Source: Saccharibacillus sp. CPCC 101409
Lineage (GTDB): Bacteria; Bacillota; Bacilli; Paenibacillales; Paenibacillaceae
Length of the DNA stretch: 64,000 nucleotides
Direction of reading: 5' to 3'
NCBI RefSeq assembly: GCF_030518235.1
Contig: NZ_JAULSA010000011.1
Location: 124,001 to 188,000 of the forward strand
Part shown: in pieces, positions 39,216 through 46,534 of the stretch
How positions within the stretch are numbered: position 1 is the stretch's first letter
How the letters are laid out: every line of letters begins with the position of its first letter
Program-made: the position numbers and the translations under genes
Notes under the pieces: generated by a model
Databases searched by the model: none
The model's input: the letters and a program-made list of their open reading frames with translations, nothing else
What the model was told of the DNA's origin: nothing

Positions 39216-40487
39216 TTAGCGGACTTTCAAGTTGTCGTAGGAAGCCTGGAGATTCTTGAGCAGCTGCTCCCTCGTATCGCGTCCCGCGATATACGACTGC
39301 ATCAGGCTGGAATAATCCTGCGGCGTGCCGATCGGCAGCTGCTGGAAGTACCAGCCGAGCGCTTTGTCGTCGCCGATATACTTTGTCAGTTCCGCGCCGA
39401 GCGGCCCGATATCGTCGGGATTGGCTTCGACGTTGTTCAGCGCCGGGATGAATTGGAATTTCTCGGTCAGGAACTGCTGGCCTTCCGGCGAACTGGCCAT
39501 CCAGTCGAGCAGTTCTTTCGCTTCTTCCTTGACCGGCGAGCTGTTGTTGACGACCCAGTAGATCGGAACGCCCACATACAGCTTGTCGTTGGCTTCCGCG
39601 TCGTCGCTGATCGGCATCGGCATCATGCCCACGTTCAGGTCGGGATTAATCCCGTCGAGCGTCGGCTGCACCCAGTTGCCCTGCTGCGTCATCGCGGCTT
39701 TGCCGTTGGCGAACGTGGACATCTGCGTGTTGTAGTCGGTCGTCAGCGGATTGGCCTGGCCGTATTTGAGCGTCAGGTCGAGCAGGTCCAGCCAGCCGTT
39801 GAAAATCTCGTTGCCGGCGATATCCGCGCTGCCGTCGTTCAGAGCCTGCATGAACGCGTCCGGATCGTCCTGGCGGGCGAACGGCACGTTGACGTTGTGG
39901 TTGCCGAGCACCCACCATTCGGCGTAGGCGTTAACGAACGGCGTATAACCGGCCGCTTTGATTTTTTCCGCCGCCGCTTCCAGCTCCGTCAGCGTCTTCG
40001 GAATTTCCGTCACGCCCGCTTCTTTGAAAATATCTTTGTTGTACAGAAAACCGTAACCTTCGTAGTTAAGCGGGAATCCGTACAGCTTGCCGTCCACCGT
40101 CATCGGGTCTTTGGACACCTGGTCCATATGCTGCACCCACGGCTGGTCCGACAGATCTTCCAGGTATTCGAGCCACAGATCGCGTTCCTGGAAGCCGCCG
40201 ATGGTGAAAATGTCGGGCTGCGCCCCGGCGGAGAACCGCGATTTGAGCGAAGCCGCATAATCCGTGCCGCCGCCGACGGACTGGATATTCAATTTAACGC
40301 CCGGATGCGACGACTCGTACAGCTCTTTCATTTCCTGGAGCTGATCGGAGATTTCGACTTTGCCCTGGTAGATGTTGATGACTTTGTCGCCGGCGGCGCC
40401 GGCGCTGCCGCCCGACGTGCAGCCGGAGAGCGCAGCCGCGGCGGACAGGATCAGGGCGGGCAGAAGCATAAGTTTTTTTCCGAACAT
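39216..40487 (-). CDS. Sugar ABC transporter solute-binding lipoprotein
   Basis: The 423-residue protein has a lipoprotein signal ending in AAALSGC (Cys23 as the lipidated residue), so it is anchored outside the membrane. The body resembles family-1 extracellular solute-binding proteins (DFAMKQKYE-type, here KSRFSAGAQPDIFTIGGF and YGFPLNYEGYGFLYNKDIF). These bind mono- or oligosaccharides. The ATG follows GGGGGAGA. It is the last of three genes with two permeases; no ATPase is present. A shared MsmX-type ATPase elsewhere is likely. The sugar cannot be named from sequence. Confidence 0.92.
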   Translation of the reverse strand: MFGKKLMLLPALILSAAAALSGCTSGGSAGAAGDKVINIYQGKVEISDQLQEMKELYESSHPGVKLNIQSVGGGTDYAASLKSRFSAGAQPDIFTIGGFQERDLWLEYLEDLSDQPWVQHMDQVSKDPMTVDGKLYGFPLNYEGYGFLYNKDIFKEAGVTEIPKTLTELEAAAEKIKAAGYTPFVNAYAEWWVLGNHNVNVPFARQDDPDAFMQALNDGSADIAGNEIFNGWLDLLDLTLKYGQANPLTTDYNTQMSTFANGKAAMTQQGNWVQPTLDGINPDLNVGMMPMPISDDAEANDKLYVGVPIYWVVNNSSPVKEEAKELLDWMASSPEGQQFLTEKFQFIPALNNVEANPDDIGPLGAELTKYIGDDKALGWYFQQLPIGTPQDYSSLMQSYIAGRDTREQLLKNLQASYDNLKVR

Positions 40488-40501
40488 AAGTCTCTCCCCC
40501 T

Positions 40502-41338
40502 TTACCCTTTCACGGCGCCGGCCGCGATGCCGGACACGATGTATTTTTGCATAGCCAGGAAAAAGACGATGACCGGAGCGATCCCCAGCACAAGCGCCGG
40601 AAGCGCCAGGTCCCACTGCTTCGTGTACTGCCCGAACAGCATGTAGGTCGCAATCGGAATCGTCTGCAGGCTTTCGCTCGTCAGGACGAGGGAAGGCAGC
40701 AGATAGTCGTTCCAGATCCACAGCGTATTAAGGATGATGACCGTTACGAACATCGGACGCATCATCGGATAGACGATTCGGAAAAAGACGCCGTATGTGC
40801 CGGACCCGTCCACCCGCGCCGCCTGTTCGATCTCCAGCGGAATGGACTTCATGCTGCCGTGGAACAGGAAAACGGACAGCGGAGCGCCGAAGCCGATATA
40901 GCAGATCACGAGGCCCCACAGGCTGTCGCTGAATCCGGTACGGCTCGTCACGTCCATCAGCGGAAGCATGATCGACTGGAACGGGATAACCATCGCCGCG
41001 ACGAACACGCCGAACAGCAGACGGTTGTACAGCGAATCGCGGCGCACCATCTGGTACGCGGTCATGGAGCTGAACAGCACGAGCAGCAGATTGCTGGCGA
41101 TCGTGATAATCAGCGAGTTTTTGAACGCGGACGGGAAATTGATCGCTTCCCAGCCGGCTTTATAGTTGGCCCACTGGATCGAACTCGGGAGCGACGCGGA
41201 GTCCGACAGAATCTCCCCGAACGTCTTGAGCGAGTTCGACAGCAGGAAATAGAACGGAACCAGGAACAGCAGGCCGACCAGCACGAGCAGAATTTCGAGG
41301 ATCAGCGTTTGAATACGGTATCTCGACTCTTGTTCCAT
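40502..41338 (-). CDS. Sugar ABC transporter permease (MalG type)
   Basis: The 278-residue inner-membrane protein has six predicted helices. The EAA loop EIEQAARVDGSGTYGVFFRI contacts the ATPase in this family. It overlaps the upstream permease by one base (TAATG) and lies 14 bp before the binding protein. It belongs to the carbohydrate uptake transporter-1 group, MalG-like position. Confidence 0.94.
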   Translation of the reverse strand: MEQESRYRIQTLILEILLVLVGLLFLVPFYFLLSNSLKTFGEILSDSASLPSSIQWANYKAGWEAINFPSAFKNSLIITIASNLLLVLFSSMTAYQMVRRDSLYNRLLFGVFVAAMVIPFQSIMLPLMDVTSRTGFSDSLWGLVICYIGFGAPLSVFLFHGSMKSIPLEIEQAARVDGSGTYGVFFRIVYPMMRPMFVTVIILNTLWIWNDYLLPSLVLTSESLQTIPIATYMLFGQYTKQWDLALPALVLGIAPVIVFFLAMQKYIVSGIAAGAVKG

Positions 41339-42219
41339 TAAGCTTCAACCTCCCTGCTCTTGGTCGCGCGGACCTGAATAGCCGTAATGATGGCGACGAT
41401 CACGAAGAAGATAACCGCTTTGGCCGTGCCCAGTCCGAGCCGGCTGTTGGTAAAGGCTTCGCGGTAGATGTCGAGCGCCACCGAACGGGTCGCGTTGAAC
41501 GGTCCGCCGCCCGTGAGCGCGAGGTTGAGGTCGAACATTTTAAACGACCACGAGATCGCGAGGAACAAACAGACGGTAACGGCGGGCATGACGAGCGGGA
41601 CGATAATTTTCCACAGAATCTGTCCGTGGGTCGCTCCGTCGATCTGCGCCGATTCGATGACGTCTTTGGACACATTGCCGAGCGAAGCGATGTAGATGAC
41701 CATCAGGTAGCCCGCATACTGCCACACGAAGACGATCACGATGCCCCAGAACGCGGTCGGCTCGTTGCCCAGCCACGGAAGTTTGAAGAACGAAATGCCC
41801 GTCGCCTGGCCGATCGCCGCGAAACCGCGCACGAAAATAAACTGCCAGATAAAGCCGAGCAGCAGGCCCCCGATCATGTTCGGCATGAAGAAGACGGTGC
41901 GGAGCACGTTTTTGCTTTTGAGCGGTTTGGTCAGGAAATAGGCCAGGAAGAATCCCAGCAGATTGGTGACCAGCACGGCCACGATCGTAAAGCGGACCGT
42001 AAACCAGAAAGCGTTGCGGAATTCCGGGTCGGCAGTCAGCACGTGCGCATAGTTGCTCAGCCCGACGAATTCCAGGTGGCGCGATACCCCGTTCCAGTTC
42101 GTCATCGAGTAGTAGATCCCGAGCAGAAACGGAATCAGCACGACCAGAGCGAACAAGATTGTCGTGGGGCCGGTGAAGACGAGCTGCTGCGTCAGCCGGG
42201 AAAGTTTTCTGCGACTCAC
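41338..42219 (-). CDS. Sugar ABC transporter permease (MalF type)
   Basis: The 293-residue membrane protein has six predicted helices. Its EAA-type loop is DVIESAQIDGATHGQILWKI. The start is GTG at 42219, five bases after AAAGGAGAGG; open codons upstream are not supported by a site. It is the first gene of the importer, with a promoter/cre-like region upstream. It pairs with the MalG-type permease that follows. Confidence 0.94.
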   Translation of the reverse strand: MSRRKLSRLTQQLVFTGPTTILFALVVLIPFLLGIYYSMTNWNGVSRHLEFVGLSNYAHVLTADPEFRNAFWFTVRFTIVAVLVTNLLGFFLAYFLTKPLKSKNVLRTVFFMPNMIGGLLLGFIWQFIFVRGFAAIGQATGISFFKLPWLGNEPTAFWGIVIVFVWQYAGYLMVIYIASLGNVSKDVIESAQIDGATHGQILWKIIVPLVMPAVTVCLFLAISWSFKMFDLNLALTGGGPFNATRSVALDIYREAFTNSRLGLGTAKAVIFFVIVAIITAIQVRATKSREVEA

Positions 42220-42376
42220 GTAATCCTCTCCTTTTTGATAGAGTGTGTTGCCTTTCGGCAGGGCTCGCGCGTTCTCGTGTCTTGATGCGGCGTCCATGCG
42301 GCAGGCGGATACCGGGATGAGAGAAGCTATGTATGCCGATGCGCCGCATAAGGCGAATTTGCGCGGGCAAGCCGGA

Positions 42377-42433
42377 TTAAAGCGATTGCAAAACGTATTC
42401 TTTATATACCCTAATTCGGCTGCTATCTTTCAA
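42377..42433 (-). promoter_or_regulatory. Candidate promoter and cre-like site of the ABC importer
   Basis: On the minus strand TTGAAA (42428-42433) and TATATA (42403-42408) are 19 bp apart. TGCAATCGCTTTAA at 42377-42390 resembles the CcpA cre consensus with two mismatches and lies just downstream. Catabolite control is plausible. The rest of the 42220-42510 gap shows no gene. Confidence 0.42.
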
Positions 42434-42510
42434 GTTCCAGTAATTTCCGCAAAATTTCCGAAAAAGCCGGCCGACGAATCGAACGACGGTTTGGCGACAA
42501 ACGCCAAAAA

Positions 42511-42533
42511 CCCCGGTTCGCGAAGAACCGGGG
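42511..42533 (-). terminator. glyA terminator
   Basis: CCCCGGTTC and GAACCGGGG arms with a 5-nt loop are followed by TTTTTGGCG on the minus strand, 36 bp past the glyA stop. Confidence 0.9.
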
Positions 42534-42568
42534 CCGTGGAGCCGAATATGAAGAATCGAAAGCGAATT

Positions 42569-43816
42569 TTAGTATTTGAGGTCCGGGTACAGCGGGAAGC
42601 GGTCGGTCAGATCTTTGACGTCGCCGCGCGCTTTGGACAGGACGGTTTCGTCTTTGGGCGATTTGAGCACCGCCGCGATAATCTGTCCGATCGATTTCAT
42701 GGCGCCTTGATCCATGCCGCGCGAAGTGGCGGCCGGCGTGCCGATGCGAATGCCGCTTGTGATGAACGGGCTGGTCGTATCGAACGGAATCGCGTTCTTG
42801 TTGACCGTAATGCCGACGGAGTCGAGCACATGCTCGGCTTCTTTGCCGGTGATGCCCACGCCGCGCGTGTCGATCAGCATCAGGTGATTGTCGGTGCCGC
42901 CCGATACGATGTTGAGGCCTTCGCCGATCAGCGTCTCGGCCAGTACTCTGGCGTTGTCGATCACGTTCTGCGCATATACTTTGAACGACGGATCGAGCGC
43001 TTCGCCGAACGCGACGGCTTTCGAAGCGATCACGTGCATCAGCGGTCCGCCCTGCGTGCCCGGGAACATCGCTTTGTCGATCGCCTGCGCCCACGGTTTC
43101 TTACACAGAATCATGCCGCCGCGCGGTCCGCGCAGCGTCTTGTGCGTCGTCGTCGTCACGAAGTGCGCGTGCGGCACCGGCGACGGGTGCAGACCGGCGG
43201 CCACGAGGCCCGCGATATGCGCCATGTCGACCATGAACAGCGCGCCGACGTCGCTCGCGATCGAAGCCAGCGCTTCGAAGTCGATCGTGCGCGGATAAGC
43301 GCTGGCGCCGGCGACGAGCATGCGGGGGCGGTGTTTGAACGCCGCTTTGCGCACTTCGTCGTAGTCGATGCGGAAGTTGTCTTCGCGCACGCCGTAAGCC
43401 ACGAAGTTGTACAGGATGCCGGAAGCGTTAACCGGGCTGCCGTGCGTCAGGTGACCGCCGTGCGCCAGGTTCATGCCCAATACGGTATCGCCCGCTTTGA
43501 GCGCCGCCAGGTATACGCCCAGGTTGGCCTGCGCGCCGGAGTGCGGCTGCACGTTGACGTGCTCCGCGCCGAACAGTTCTTTGGCGCGGTCGCGCGCCAG
43601 ATCTTCCACGATGTCGACGTGCTCGCAGCCGCCGTAGTAGCGCTTGCCCGGATAACCTTCGGCATATTTATTGGTCAGCACCGAACCCATCGCTTCGATT
43701 ACCGCTTCGCTGACGATATTCTCGGATGCGATCAGTTCGATGTTGGCTTTCTGACGGTCCAGTTCCAGTCCCATTGCTTTCAGTACGGCCGGGTCGCTTT
43801 TTCTCAAGTGCTCCAT
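42569..43816 (-). CDS. glyA: Serine hydroxymethyltransferase
   Basis: GlyA interconverts serine plus tetrahydrofolate with glycine plus 5,10-methylene-THF, the main source of one-carbon units. The 415-residue protein has the PLP-lysine segment [18 protein letters not shown]. It also shows [20 protein letters not shown] at the N-terminus and the [18 protein letters not shown] block. The ATG follows GGGAGG. It lies downstream of ywlG with a 278-nt gap. Both follow a ZTP riboswitch at 44.9 kb, which senses shortage of folate one-carbon carriers and fits this enzyme. Confidence 0.97.
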   Translation of the reverse strand: MEHLRKSDPAVLKAMGLELDRQKANIELIASENIVSEAVIEAMGSVLTNKYAEGYPGKRYYGGCEHVDIVEDLARDRAKELFGAEHVNVQPHSGAQANLGVYLAALKAGDTVLGMNLAHGGHLTHGSPVNASGILYNFVAYGVREDNFRIDYDEVRKAAFKHRPRMLVAGASAYPRTIDFEALASIASDVGALFMVDMAHIAGLVAAGLHPSPVPHAHFVTTTTHKTLRGPRGGMILCKKPWAQAIDKAMFPGTQGGPLMHVIASKAVAFGEALDPSFKVYAQNVIDNARVLAETLIGEGLNIVSGGTDNHLMLIDTRGVGITGKEAEHVLDSVGITVNKNAIPFDTTSPFITSGIRIGTPAATSRGMDQGAMKSIGQIIAAVLKSPKDETVLSKARGDVKDLTDRFPLYPDLKY

Positions 43817-43886
43817 GTTTCCGTATTCCTCCCTGGTTTAGAAAAATGTCGTTTGCGCGCGTGCGTGCGATGCAGCGATTCAAGCG

Positions 43887-43972
43887 GGCGGTGCGGGTGA
43901 AAAAGGCAGTGCGGGCAAAAAGGTAATGCAGACAACAAGTCGATGCAAACAACAAGGCGCTGCGTTGAAAAA
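43887..43972. repeat. Five degenerate 17-bp tandem repeats upstream of glyA
   Basis: Units start at 43887, 43905, 43922, 43939 and 43956 with approximate consensus GGCAATGCGGACAAAAA. The first is 18 bp and the rest 17 bp. A weaker sixth copy may precede them near 43867. They lie between ywlG and glyA, 70-155 bp before the glyA start. Confidence 0.72.
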
Positions 43973-44030
43973 TCAGTACGGACGCGCCGTGCTTCGCCGC
44001 CTTGACGTGGCGAAGCGTTCGGCCGTCCGG

Positions 44031-44058
44031 CGGGCAGGTTCTGCGCAGAACCTGCCCG
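44031..44058. repeat. Perfect 28-bp palindrome between ywlG and glyA
   Basis: CGGGCAGGTTCTGC is followed directly by its exact reverse complement with no loop. No T tract follows on the minus strand. A second inverted repeat, GCTTCGCC at 43991-43998 with GGCGAAGC at 44009-44016, lies next to it. Confidence 0.8.
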
Positions 44059-44094
44059 GTATTCGTAGTAGCGGACCGACTGCATTTGCTTGCT

Positions 44095-44679
44095 TTAATC
44101 GCAGAACGTGGAATCCGCTTCTTCCGGCAGCCGGTACACGGCCCGTTCGCCGCCGACCAGCGGCGGCCGGGTCAGCGCGGCGTTGACCCGCGCTTCGCCG
44201 ATCTGCCGGATCGACAGGCGCAGCGGCACGGCTACTCGCCGCAGATGCATGCCGATCAGCGTCTCGCCGATATCAAGGCCGGCATGGGCCTCGATGGTCT
44301 CGGCCAGCGCCGGCTCGCGCATGGAGCGGTAAGCGGCCGAAGCCATCGAGCCGCCCGCTTTCGGCACGGGCACGGCCGATACCTCGCGCAGCCCGAGGCG
44401 CTCCAGCACGGAGCGCTCCAGGACGAGCGACCGGTTCAGGTGCTCGCAGCACTGGTAGGCGACGTCGAAGCCGAATTCGTCCGCGACTTCGCGGATGCCC
44501 GCGAGCAGCGACTGCGCCACTTCGAGCGCGCCGGAGGTCCCGATGCGCTTGCCGGCCACCTCGCTGGTGCTGGTGCCGACTACGAGTACTTTGCCGTTTG
44601 TGAGTCCCGCCGTTTCCGCCAGCTCCCGCGTAACGAGAGCCGTCTGCCGCCGGATCGAATCGTCGTGTTCATTCCCCAT
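44095..44679 (-). CDS. ywlG: YwlG family protein (TIGR01440)
   Basis: The 194-residue cytoplasmic protein matches the conserved YwlG family of Firmicutes, usually found between ywlE/rpiB and glyA. Features are the VLVVGTSTSEVAGKRIGTSG segment, the CEHLNRSLVLER block and the C-terminal GLDIGETLIGMHLRRVAVPL stretch. The enzymatic function is unknown. The ATG follows GAAGGGGTG. It is the first gene after the ZTP riboswitch, so it may act in folate or one-carbon metabolism along with glyA; that is inference from shared control. Confidence 0.92.
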   Translation of the reverse strand: MGNEHDDSIRRQTALVTRELAETAGLTNGKVLVVGTSTSEVAGKRIGTSGALEVAQSLLAGIREVADEFGFDVAYQCCEHLNRSLVLERSVLERLGLREVSAVPVPKAGGSMASAAYRSMREPALAETIEAHAGLDIGETLIGMHLRRVAVPLRLSIRQIGEARVNAALTRPPLVGGERAVYRLPEEADSTFCD

Positions 44680-44845
44680 GCTTGCTCACCCCTTCGAAAG
44701 TTATCGCCCCGGGCGATTCTTCCCGGAACGTGCTACCTCCGATCATACCGCTATGGAGCGGGAAAGAAAAGACGCAGGGCGAGCGGACGGGAACTGCGGA
44801 ACTTTTGTAACAAATGTGCAAATGATGTACGAATGTGAACAAAAA

Positions 44846-44884
44846 AAGAGCAAGCCGCGCTTAAAAAAACGCGAAGCTGCTCTT
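44846..44884 (-). terminator. Expression-platform terminator of the ZTP riboswitch
   Basis: The minus-strand stem AAGAGCA..CGCG pairs with CGCG..TGCTCTT around an A/T-rich loop and is followed by TTTTTTTG. It begins immediately after the aptamer's closing CGCCTGGGCA, as expected for transcriptional control. Confidence 0.85.
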
Positions 44885-44965
44885 TGCCCAGGCGACCGGC
44901 CGATAATATCCGATGCTCCATCGTGGTTGCGCCCACAGTTGTCGCCAGTTACACCGGATCTGCTT
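44885..44965 (-). ncRNA. ZTP (ZMP/pfl) riboswitch aptamer
   Basis: The minus strand reads GTAACTGGCGACAACTG, then GTGGGCGCAACCACG, GGAGC, and finally CGGTCGCCTGGGCA. These are the hallmark elements of the pfl/ZTP class: TGACTGGCG-type 5' strand, the CCACGxxGGAGC core and the CGCCTGGGCA 3' strand. The family senses ZMP/ZTP, which build up when 10-formyl-THF runs low, and commonly precedes glyA, folD or purH. Here it precedes ywlG-glyA. A terminator lies directly downstream and a promoter directly upstream. Confidence 0.92.
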
Positions 44966-44975
44966 TTTCACCTTC

Positions 44976-45004
44976 ATGATAAGGGAAGAAGCTTCAAAAA
45001 TCAA
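44976..45004 (-). promoter_or_regulatory. Promoter of the riboswitch-ywlG-glyA transcript
   Basis: The minus strand carries TTGATT (44999-45004) and TATCAT (44976-44981) with a 17-bp spacer, placing the transcription start just before the ZTP aptamer. Confidence 0.75.
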
Positions 45005-45056
45005 CTAAATTCGAACGGGATACGGACAAAATGCGGTTTGGCTGGGGCAGGCATTC

Positions 45057-45121
45057 GGGATTTAGGGAGGGTGGGGGCTGGGATACCGGGGCTGAGGGCT
45101 GGGCTGGGAACCGGGCTGGGG
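45057..45121 (+). other. Cluster of eleven G-runs (G-quadruplex candidate)
   Basis: The plus strand has eleven runs of three or more G in 65 nt. They include GGG-ATTTA-GGG-A-GGG-T-GGGGG (45057-45077), which meets the canonical four-run G-quadruplex pattern. It lies about 50 bp upstream of the riboswitch promoter in gene-free DNA. Confidence 0.75.
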
Positions 45122-45203
45122 ACTGAAGGCTGCGAAGTTGAGTGGCATGCCGGCTGCGGTTATTGATTTGCACGCATTAGGCCGCGTAGGCTGCGGTCAT
45201 TGA

Positions 45204-45403
45204 GCGATTGATGCAAATCGGCATCAATTTTAACGGTTTGGAGCAGCAGACGGGAGATTGTTGCAGATCGGCATCAATTTTTGCGAAAACTGGTTATTTG
45301 GGGTCTAATTCGCTGATTTTCCTCTTAAAATGATGCGCATACGCAGCAATGCCCCTTTTTTCTGCTCAATCGCTTTAAATTAATGCGTATTCACAACAAT
45401 GGG
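45204..45403. repeat. Short interspersed repeat family 1 (four copies, two orientations)
   Basis: Two plus-strand copies (from about 45204 and 45254) share ATTGxTGCAxATCGGCATCA followed by ATTTT. Two inverted copies (45321-45353, 45371-45403) carry the related ATTAATGCGTATTCACAACAAT form. The first copy contains a perfect TGATGC/GCATCA hairpin. No protein is encoded here. Confidence 0.68.
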
Positions 45404-45524
45404 TTCTTTGCCAGGGTCCGGTACATATTTATGTATAAAAAAATAAACGGCATATTTACGAACCTTGAAGGTAACCCTCTCGTTCAAGCTTTCGAAAGCG
45501 GATTGCGGGAGCGATTTACGTCTT
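45404..45524. other. Gene-free AT-rich spacer between repeat families
   Basis: The 44.97-45.82 kb region lacks any gene I can support. This part is AT-rich (for example ATGTATAAAAAAATAAACGG) and shows no clear coding pattern. In Bacillus, rpiB and mntP lie near this position, between ywlE/ywlC and ywlG. Confidence 0.5.
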
Positions 45525-45726
45525 GAACCAAGAAATGCTGACGGGAGATCAGCATTTCTCCAGCAAATCCCGGGTACGAACTAAAATGCTGACCGGATGT
45601 TCACATTCAGGTATGCAAATCGCTAAATCTGCCGATTTGTCCATAAAATCCAGTCCAAAAGTCAACATTTTGCTGCCGATCTTCTTTTTTAACTGAAAAT
45701 GCTGACCGGATGCTTACATTTTCCGG
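45525..45726. repeat. Short interspersed repeat family 2 (three direct copies plus one inverted partial)
   Basis: Copies at 45525-45561, 45578-45611 and 45691-45726 share GAACxxAAAATGCTGACxGG followed by a short variable part and CATTT. A partial inverted copy lies at 45654-45676. The first copy is a perfect hairpin: GAAATGCTGA, 7-nt loop, TCAGCATTTC. Confidence 0.7.
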
Positions 45727-45832
45727 ATAGAAGGTTTCCATACAAGATTCCGGACTCGACCTTCTGCCGGCAGAAGAATGGACAGACGGGGAGAAAATGA
45801 ATACGACTTTCCGAAAAAAACCGAATAAAAAA

Positions 45833-45856
45833 AGCTCTGCCCGCGGGGCAAGAGCT
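45833..45856 (-). terminator. Terminator of the ywlC-ywlE unit
   Basis: AGCTCTGCCC pairs with GGGGCAAGAGCT; on the minus strand TTTTTTTATTC follows. It lies about 40 bp past the ywlE stop. Confidence 0.88.
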
Positions 45857-45894
45857 GTGTTTATTCATCATGACAACCCAGCCAACCTCGCCCG

Positions 45895-46476
45895 TTACTT
45901 TTGGGCGTCCCACTTGTCCAGCAGCCGGTCCAGCGCCGTACGAATCTCGGCGGCGGTCGCTTCGTAATCGTCGCGCGAGCCGCCGAACGGATCGGAAATA
46001 TCGAAGCTCGGAATCCTCTGCCGAAGCTCGATCATGCGCTGGCGCGCGTTCGCGTCCGGCGTCTCGCCGAGCGCCCGCGCCAGCTCGGCCGACGCATGGA
46101 GGCTGTCCAGCTCCTGCAGGTCGGCCAGCACTTTGCCGTCGTCTTCCACATATTCCTTGAGCGTATACGTACGCTCGAACGCGTCGGGAAAATAACGCAG
46201 CACATGGCTTTTGTGCGCGCCGGTCAGCGTCAGGATCAGATCGGCCCATTCCACCAGCCGCCGGTCGAGCGGGCTGGAGGTGATCCGGTCGCCGATACTG
46301 TGGTCGCGCAGCACCGCTTCCGCATGCCGGGAGATCGGCACGCCGAGCGAGGCCGAGACGCCCGCCGAACGAACTTCGACTTCGATCTCGCGCTGCTTCG
46401 CCATCCGGCGAAGCAGCGCTTCGGCCATCGGGCTGCGGCAGGTGTTTCCTGTGCAAACGAATAAGATACGTCTCAA
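45895..46476 (-). CDS. ywlE: Protein-arginine phosphatase / low-molecular-weight phosphatase YwlE
   Basis: YwlE removes phosphate from arginine residues marked by McsB and belongs to the low-molecular-weight tyrosine phosphatase fold. The 193-residue protein begins RRILFVCTGNTCRSPMAEAL: Cys8 is the nucleophile, Arg14 holds phosphate, and Thr12 matches the residue that favours phospho-arginine in Bacillus. The C-terminal DPFGGSRDDYEAT holds the general-acid Asp. A roughly 40-residue insertion after TLKEYVEDDG makes it longer than the 150-residue Bacillus enzyme. The start is TTG, nine bases after AAAGGAG. It follows ywlC by 58 bp. Confidence 0.92.
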   Translation of the reverse strand: MRRILFVCTGNTCRSPMAEALLRRMAKQREIEVEVRSAGVSASLGVPISRHAEAVLRDHSIGDRITSSPLDRRLVEWADLILTLTGAHKSHVLRYFPDAFERTYTLKEYVEDDGKVLADLQELDSLHASAELARALGETPDANARQRMIELRQRIPSFDISDPFGGSRDDYEATAAEIRTALDRLLDKWDAQK

Positions 46477-46534
46477 GCGAACCGTCTCCTTTGCGTGAAT
46501 AATAGGGAATACGCTTTGCACAACTGCGTGCGAT

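Noticed and set aside
44680-45890. CRISPR array in the repeat-rich gap
   Set aside because: The repeats are degenerate, in both orientations and irregularly spaced, with no uniform spacers and no cas genes nearby.
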